64,000 nucleotides of DNA from Rhyzopertha dominica (lineage: Eukaryota; Arthropoda; Insecta; Coleoptera; Bostrichidae), in the NCBI GenBank assembly GCA_025024175.1, contig QCXZ01000001.1, positions 11,594,001-11,658,000 of the forward strand, in the 5' to 3' direction. Positions 57,519 to 64,000 of this stretch are shown in pieces. Below the pieces are notes generated by a model. That model was not told where the DNA came from, did no database searches, and saw nothing but the letters and a program-made list of their open reading frames with translations. A program made the translations under genes and the position numbers. Within the stretch, counting starts at the first letter, position 1. Each line of letters opens with the position of its first letter.

Positions 57519-59503
57519 CCAGCCAACACACACGTGTATGATACATAAATATCAAGGAACAACAATGTTACAAAAGCTACATAACAGCATTATGTAAAGG
57601 AGATATGAAATTTGCTTTAAAAAATATGTAGCATATATATTTACTTTGTTATGTCTAGGGTATATGACGTTACATAAATAATACATAAGTGCTACATGTT
57701 TATAATACATTATTTGCCAGAGTAATTTTTATATAGCACAGAGGTCGCGTCTATGTATCGTAAAGGTAAAAAAGAAAACGGATATAATATAGAAGATATA
57801 CGTATCGGGTAACAAAAACTAAATGAGAAAATGATCACAAAGTAGTAATGTGAATTACTCACGATAATGAAATAAATGAGGTTAGAGCTGAAATTACTTC
57901 TATGTATATATTATTTTGTATTAGAATAAAACATACCAGTTGCAGAAAAAAGAATTAGAGGTGTGATTTTTAGTAATCAAAATTAGCAGTCTAGAGTACT
58001 CTACCACGCGGAGCCATACGAGTGTAATCTACAAATCCATTTTAGATACAAACTGCACAAGCTTTTGAATTAACAAAGTATTGATGAATTTTATAATAAA
58101 CCCATCCGTCAAACCTAAAAAGTGTGACCAATATTTCTCTCATTTTGATAATTAATTATTATTTTGGGCTCTTTTTGGGTACAGTCTCTTCTATTCCGAA
58201 TGTATTGGATTACTCTGATGGTAGCAATGAAATAACTATACAGTTTAAAAAAAGTTATATTGGACCATTGAGAGCTTAATTTAGGTAGAGTTTCACCCAT
58301 CAATGTTCTACAATAAGGTAAAAGAGCATCAATAATAATTCGGATCATACAAGATTGTGGAGAAAGAAGATTTAGGTATTTCTGTATGTGCCCTGCGTGT
58401 ACCTTGTGTGTAATGGATTTGTTACATTATAATAGTATTATAGCTGTTACGTTACATGTACCAATCATGTACCTTATGTGTTGTATGTAAACATTGTTAT
58501 ATTATAGTGGCATAAGTTTTATATGTATGACTATGCTAGCTAAAATGATTTTAGAAACAATATCTATCACAAATAGTTGACAAAAATGTCAGAGGCTTCG
58601 TCTGTAGATGTTCAAAAGCTATTGTGACTAACCCCATTGTGCAAATGCTTGTTCCTGGTTAGGGCATAGAAATAGGCGTTTACGCGAGAGCCTTAAAAGG
58701 TAAGATTTTAATACTAATTAAAAATTAAAAATAACTAACAATTTTAAGGCAAAGATCTAAAGATTCAAATCCTTTCAAAGATGTTTTCCGTCAGACGCGT
58801 GTCGCGGAAGAAAAACTATAGTAGGTCACTTTTGTGTAGATATCCCATATATATTCTCCTGAATTGCTGCTGTGTTGTACATCTGTTTAACTTATGGTCN
58901 TGTGTTATTAGAGACTGTCTATGAAAGGATACAGAAGGGGGCAATGATATTTCTGAAGATATATTTTTGTAATATGTAATCATCTCGAATAAATTTTATT
59001 TCAGTGAAAGGGCTTTTTCATTTATGGAATCAAAAAGATGCATGTACAACACATCTGAAGTACATATAAATAACATAAAGTAAATGAAATTATTTGTACT
59101 CTGTAATATATAAAATGTACATGTCTGTCTTGTAGCTTTTTTACGTAACAGGTATATTACAGATCACAACTATTTGAGCCGGTATTTTCAAGTACATGAA
59201 CTATAAATGTTCCTTACATATAACATATCAAACGTAGTGACATTACGTATTAATGATATACAATATATGTAGCGTATTGGTACCACACCTGTACCATAAA
59301 CAGAGCAGCTACATCGCTACAACAAATAAAAATTACATGGCTGCTATGTAGCTTTTTATGTAACATAGATGTTACGGATGACACACGTTTGGGCCGGCGT
59401 TTTTCAGTACATGTGCTGTCAGGTACCATATATGTTACATTATGGTTTAAGTAAGTGGTATTATGTAATAGTTACATACACCATATGTAACTGTGTTGGC
59501 TGG
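57519..59503. mobile_element. 2-kb element with CCAGCCAACACA inverted ends
   Basis: Left end CCAGCCAACACA at 57519-57530, right end TGTGTTGGCTGG at 59492-59503. Interior is rich in words such as TGTTACATTATG. A segment TGTAGCTTTTTTACGTAACA (near 59133) recurs about 213 bp later as TGTAGCTTTTTATGTAACAT (59347), both followed by GAGCCGG/GGGCCGG, indicating an internal tandem duplication. A minus-strand frame (58348-58115) is not identified. No superfamily could be assigned and no target duplication was seen. Confidence 0.6.
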
Positions 59504-59829
59504 GACTAGATATTATAAATCTGTTGACAGGCTTATTCGTTTATAAACATCTGAACATCTCTTTGCCCGCCTTCTAGCAGATTCTATCTCTGCCCCGTTA
59601 CTAGATTTATGAACAAATAGTTACATATACAACAAAAACAAAACAAAAATTGCATGCAAAGAAAGCTAATGCCGGACCAAACTTAAGAGCTGCAATTTAT
59701 CTGTTGTAACCGTACCGGCGACGGCTGTAATTGCAAAGAAAGAAGGACAAAAGCGTACAAGCAGTTACAAGAACTTATATTTTTAAAAACAAAAACTAGG
59801 GTGAGTTGCGCATTGTAGACATCCCGCCG

Positions 59830-59959
59830 TATATAAGTGAGGGTAGCTGTGTGCAAACGTCAGTGTTCGCGTCGCGACGTCGCGATTAGAAGCATCGTTT
59901 CGCTTACGCCGTCTCCAGACACGCAGTCTCCCCGCTTACGTAAAAGCACGTCAGTTGAG
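59830..59959 (+). promoter_or_regulatory. TATA/Inr promoter and non-coding first exon of a gene to the right
   Basis: TATATAAG at 59830-59837, arthropod initiator TCAGT at 59860-59864, so the start A is 59862 and the TATA box begins at -32. The GC-rich transcribed stretch (59862-59959, no ATG) ends at GTTGAG|GTAAGAAAG, a strong donor. A local rise in GC content and CpG (CGTCGCGACGTCGCG) supports a promoter. No downstream exon was found in the window. Confidence 0.62.
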
Positions 59960-61880
59960 GTAAGAAAGCTCAATTTAATTACACCTGGAGAATGTTGTAT
60001 AGAGTAGTTTATCTGTTGGCGGTACAGATGTATGATGTTAGGCTAGTGTAACGGAAAACACTAAATAGAGGTACTTGTAAGTACTACCTCATATATTTAT
60101 CCGTTTCTTTTAAAATTAACGTCCGTACACAGAAGGACTAATGAGTTAAATGAATGTCAATTAAAAACTTTCCACATTTGTTAACAGCAATATTGAGTAT
60201 ATTATTTTATGAATGTAATATTTTTATTCTATAGCAGAAGTGTGCTTTGATCTGTTTATATCAAAAAGTCAAGAAGCTGTTTAGACGCAATACTAGATAA
60301 AATAATATTTTCACATCAAAAGTAGATAAAATAATTTATTTTTTATTACAATTTTAATTAAGATTTTAATCTCAAATAACATTAATCGTACAAATTACTT
60401 TTCTGGTAAAATGAAATCGTGAAACCATATTTTTTCCTGTGATAACCGGAAAAGAAGTGAGCTTGAATTAGAACTACAAGAATTTTTTATCCCACAGAGT
60501 ATTTTCTTCTATATAAGACTCGGAAATTGAATATGACCATACACTCGACTTACCAGATTAACGCCAGAATTTGCTAGCATCAGAAACAACAATCTGTATA
60601 ACTTTATGTATTTGGTAAATTCGTAAACTCAACAATTTTCCTCGAAACTTTGTAAAACGTATTTATCCTCACAGGTTGGGCTGTGCATCTTCATTCTCGG
60701 TATAGTAAACAAAAAAACTTCTGGTTCAAAAACTTCGGGTTGTAATCATACGGCAATTTCTTCAGCAATCTATAAATATTTACATTATGCTGTTTGACAT
60801 CGCATTCATTAGACTAGACGTAGTATTTTGAAATGTCAGTCAGCGTAGATTTTAATATAGAATATTAAGATCATAATGTCGAGGGCTTTACCTTCTTTGA
60901 CTTTTCTGAAAAGTATTCCACTAGTACTATGCTGGCACTATCAATATTCTTGTTTTTTTCCAGTTTTCCGCTTTTCTAGCTAGATGGAGCGATATTATCG
61001 AGGCAGTAGTTTTCCCTCAGCCAATAATTCCCCATCTTCCACGTCAGAGGGTAGATTTTCTTTATATTCGCTCATCTCGAAACCGAAACAAGCAAGAAAC
61101 TTACCTACTAAATCATTACAATTAATCTCTTGTTTAACCCTAGCAACGATCATACGATAATTTAAAATATGGCACGATTATGTCATTTCTTTAATAATAA
61201 AATGTTACAGAAAAAATAGATCGTACACAATGTTAAAATTTAATTTTACATACAAAGCATATTGATTTAATGGAATTCTTACTGCTGTCAAAACGGTTAA
61301 GTGAATATTTTTACGACGATTTTGTAAATTTACTGTTTATTTATAACAAACTGTGACACTGCGTCAATTAGACAGTCGGTTTCTCTTGCATTTTTATTTA
61401 GGTCATCAGCTTTGAATAAGAAACGACTGTACTGTAATCGTATTTTTTACGAACTTTAAACTTAGTAACGAGTTTCTAAGTAACCGTGGTGGAGAGGCAC
61501 CGACTGGTCAAATCCCTAAAATCCCTTTCTTAAAGACTATACAACTTAAATATATGAATACATAAATAGAAAAAACTGGAATAGAAAGAGACATTAAAAA
61601 CTTGTTCAAGACGTGAAAGCAAACCGAGTGACATTACAACCTATTTGGTTTCTTTATAAGTTCGCTTGACTTTAAACGAATTGCACCTTTATCTATGTTA
61701 TTAGTGTCGATTTGTACCTATCACTAAGTTGCTTAGTCGTTGTTATCGTCAGTGATATATTTTTTCCATCAAATATGGTCGTTGGTTTACAATTAACTTG
61801 GTTATTTGAACTTGATGAATATAGACACGTTTTCTCGATATTATTAGACTCTCTGACGACCCTCAGGACGGCACCAATGC
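59960..61880. other. Probable first intron of the 59.8-kb gene
   Basis: AT-rich non-coding sequence following the donor at 59960. No recognised family. Confidence 0.45.
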
Positions 61881-61882
61881 GT

Positions 61883-62098
61883 TCAAGGNGTTTGCTCCCT
61901 TTTAATTAAGTATTTATTAAAGCAGCTGTAATGTACAGGTCTTGGTCGTAATTGTTTTTGACTAACTGGTATCGGCGCTCTCAAATTTCGGTCCATAAGT
62001 AATTCATCAGGTGATAAGATCTCAATAACCGTTATATTGGAGAAATTTAACAAAGTCAACGGAATTTCCTCTTTGTCTTCTAGAATTTTGCGAAGCAT
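61883..62098 (-). pseudogene. Ty3/gypsy integrase C-terminal fragment
   Basis: Minus strand: LTLLNFSNITVIEILSPDEL, LMDRNLRAPIPVSQKQLRPR. This is the usual text after the integrase core (SP.ELLMGR.LR). One N at 61889. No catalytic residues present. Confidence 0.75.
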
Positions 62099-62099
62099 T

Positions 62100-62898
62100 G
62101 CTTTGACTGCCTGAATTCAAGACGTTCGCCCATTCCGTCGCACTGGTCATATAATAGCGAGGATGCTATATGATTTTGAATTATGGTTTGGCTTGTATTT
62201 GAATTCGACTAATTTTGTTTAGTGAATATTTTTTTGGAATGAGCGAATTTTATGCAAATAAAATTTACTGTTGTTTGTCTACAACTCGATCGAGTGCAGA
62301 TAAATCACTTTATTATTTACAGTAATTTTTGATTGTATAGCTTAATTTTATATTTATATTTGGCCAACCCTTTAACATTACATTAGTTAGTTCCATTAGT
62401 TCAGCCTCTTATAATGTTTCTAATTTAATATCTATGGGTTAATAAATCGCTGCATACATGTATTGTCAAAGTTTTCCGCATCAATGTTTTACATGAACAA
62501 ACAAACGTAACGAACACCATTTCTGTTTTTTTACCCAACATCTAAAGCTGTCCCTTTGTGGGCGCTACTACCAACCTACAAATATGCGTAATTCAATTTC
62601 AAAAATTTATCTTCTATAATCAATAATCAATCTGTTTCTGCTTAAAGCAGTGCTGTATTAATTTGCTTGATCTGTCTTTTGTTCTCTATGTATTATCGAT
62701 CAACTTGTATGTGTATGGTATTATCATGTACTACATAGAAAAGTATTTCTAAAGTTAGCTACGTCAGCTTTACCTTCAAAACCCTCGTTATTAAAATTCG
62801 CATTTTACAGTTATCTACTAAGTAAGTGACTCTTAATTATGAGATTGGTCTGGCCGAATCAATGTTTGGAAAAGTACATAGCTTTCGGTCTTCCACAT
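62100..62898. other. Between retroelement fragments, nothing recognised
   Basis: AT-rich; no LTR ends could be paired. Confidence 0.45.
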
Positions 62899-63720
62899 CT
62901 AACTGCGTATGCTCACTGTACTATAGAACAACCACCTTTTTGGCCACCAAATTAGCAGTGCTATCTGCGACATGCTGCCTGGAGCCAGCTGGTGCACTCC
63001 TCGCATAGACACCCAGACTGCAGGTGATCCGTTGATCCACAAGTGTAGAAGATCCCCTAAGCCTCCTTGACTTTGGGCAAGCATCTGTACATTGGCCAAG
63101 CTGATTGCAGTTGTAGCAATCTAAACAGTGGACCACTTGAATTAGACACTCACATAAACCCATTAATCGGAGGAATACAGAGTTCTTTACTCGTAATTTT
63201 TATCATGCAGCTTAACAGAGGTTGCATTGGAGAAAGTTTATTTATTTTAGCCTCTATAATATACATAGGTAATGTTGTGCCCCTCCGAGAGGTCAAGTTT
63301 TTTTTCCCATAAATAATTGCTAAACATCGAACCTCAGATATTCGCATCAAGTTAACATCAGTATCCACTTGCACACTATACATTGTTTCCATGTTTCCAT
63401 CTGCTCGCTTAAATCATGTAATTCTAAATTAACATGTTCTGGCTTTGAATGAAACCATTCTAGTGAGTAATCGTGCATTTGCAATGACGATCAAAAGAAT
63501 GTCCTAATCTAGGGTATTATGTTGGTTTCCAAAGGCGTCCACTCCTTTGAAGTGGTTTCCAATGTCTTCTTTTGAAAGTTCCTTGAATATTTTCGCTTGC
63601 ATGACTGGCACGTGTGATAGTAGTCACAAGTTCCTCTAAATTTACGTGAATTTCCAGATGCAAGTCGTGTACCGGGTTTGCTGGGTCGTGTGCTTGTGTT
63701 AACCATAAATCTTGTCATTT
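62899..63720 (-). pseudogene. Gag-like remnants with zinc-knuckle cysteines
   Basis: Minus strand frames at 63163-62899 and 63718-63509. Words CLDCYNCNQLGQCTDACPKS (knuckle like CX2CX4HX4C, with Gln at the His position) and RGTCDYYHTCQSCKRKYS, and the 63392-63150 frame (VQVDTDVNLMRISEVRCL), fit the nucleocapsid and protease region of a Ty3/gypsy-like element. Frameshifts and stops. It may belong to the same element as 61883-62098, the middle being lost. Confidence 0.5.
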
Positions 63721-63785
63721 TTTTCCGTCTTGTTATACATTTATTCCGACTTCTGAATGAAGGCGGAAAAAATCATAAACACTTG

Positions 63786-63938
63786 AGGCCGGTTTCTCTT
63801 CTCTTTGTTAAAGTTAATGTTAGCTAAAATCAACCCTGTAACCATGACAATATGTACCTTAAATTGAGATGTTTGATTGGTTAAATTTTAAATACAGAGT
63901 TGATTTTGGCTTAAAATAGAGAATAGAAACCGACCCTT
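63786..63938. mobile_element. Short MITE, about 150 bp
   Basis: Inverted ends: GGCCGGTTTCTCTTCTCTTT (left) and on the other strand GGTCGGTTTCTATTCTCTAT (right), followed inward by AAAATCAACCCTGTA and AAAATCAACTCTGTA. No coding. Confidence 0.75.
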
Positions 63939-64000
63939 GATTTTTTGCTTATTTAATTAACTAATTTTACATAACAAAGAGCGATTTATAAATGGGCTAA

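Noticed and set aside
58115..58348. 77-codon minus-strand frame in the 2-kb TIR element
   Set aside because: No recognised transposase motif and no neighbouring exons; left as unassigned inside the element.

Overview
This 64-kb window is a eukaryotic chromosome segment, most likely from an insect and plausibly a beetle. It is AT-rich, has spliced genes with short GT-AG introns beside long transposon-filled ones, and carries many decayed Tc1/mariner, PIF/Harbinger, hAT, Tigger, Penelope, LINE, Ty3/gypsy and BEL/Pao copies. Isolated single N bases suggest a draft assembly. The order was inferred from gene families and repeat content, not from any database search.

The supported host genes, left to right, are: (1) the 3' part of a group I p21-activated kinase (Pak, + strand, 5149-16121, eight exons, 5' exons with the CRIB motif outside the window); (2) a complete methionine-R-sulfoxide reductase B (MsrB/SelR, - strand, 30425-21328, three exons with a 36-nt tandem-acceptor alternative splice); (3) a small two-exon single-pass membrane protein of unknown function (+, 32997-33446); (4) a complete heparan-sulfate 6-O-sulfotransferase (Hs6st, +, 35644-40741, two main exons, upstream ORFs in the leader); (5) a complete SPRY domain-containing protein 7 homologue (SPRYD7, -, 52304-50583, four exons). 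A TATA/Inr promoter with a non-coding first exon at 59830-59959 points to a sixth gene whose coding part lies beyond the right edge. Pak and MsrB are convergent.

Mobile elements fill the rest. Pak introns hold Tc1, mariner, a 956-bp foldback element, a Harbinger derivative and a 1.29-kb hAT element with a perfect 8-bp target duplication. MsrB introns hold DDE transposase relics, a second Harbinger derivative with a foldback inside it, and further repeats. The Hs6st intron holds a mariner relic split by a Penelope-like element (16-bp target duplication) and a truncated LINE (9-bp target duplication). The right third (52.5-63.9 kb) is a retrotransposon graveyard of Ty3/gypsy and BEL/Pao fragments, a 2-kb unclassified TIR element and a terminal MITE.

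The host genes are not an operon and show no shared pathway: Pak is Rho-GTPase signalling, MsrB is redox repair, Hs6st is Golgi heparan sulfate modification, and SPRYD7 is an uncharacterised SPRY protein. The most interesting signals are a TGACA-cluster shared by the three proximal promoters (MsrB, Hs6st, SPRYD7), the MsrB tandem acceptor, the Hs6st leader and 63-nt in-frame possible intron, the datable nested insertions, and a candidate 48-codon spliced gene at 42.9-44.6 kb. No CRISPR array, tRNA or rRNA gene was seen.
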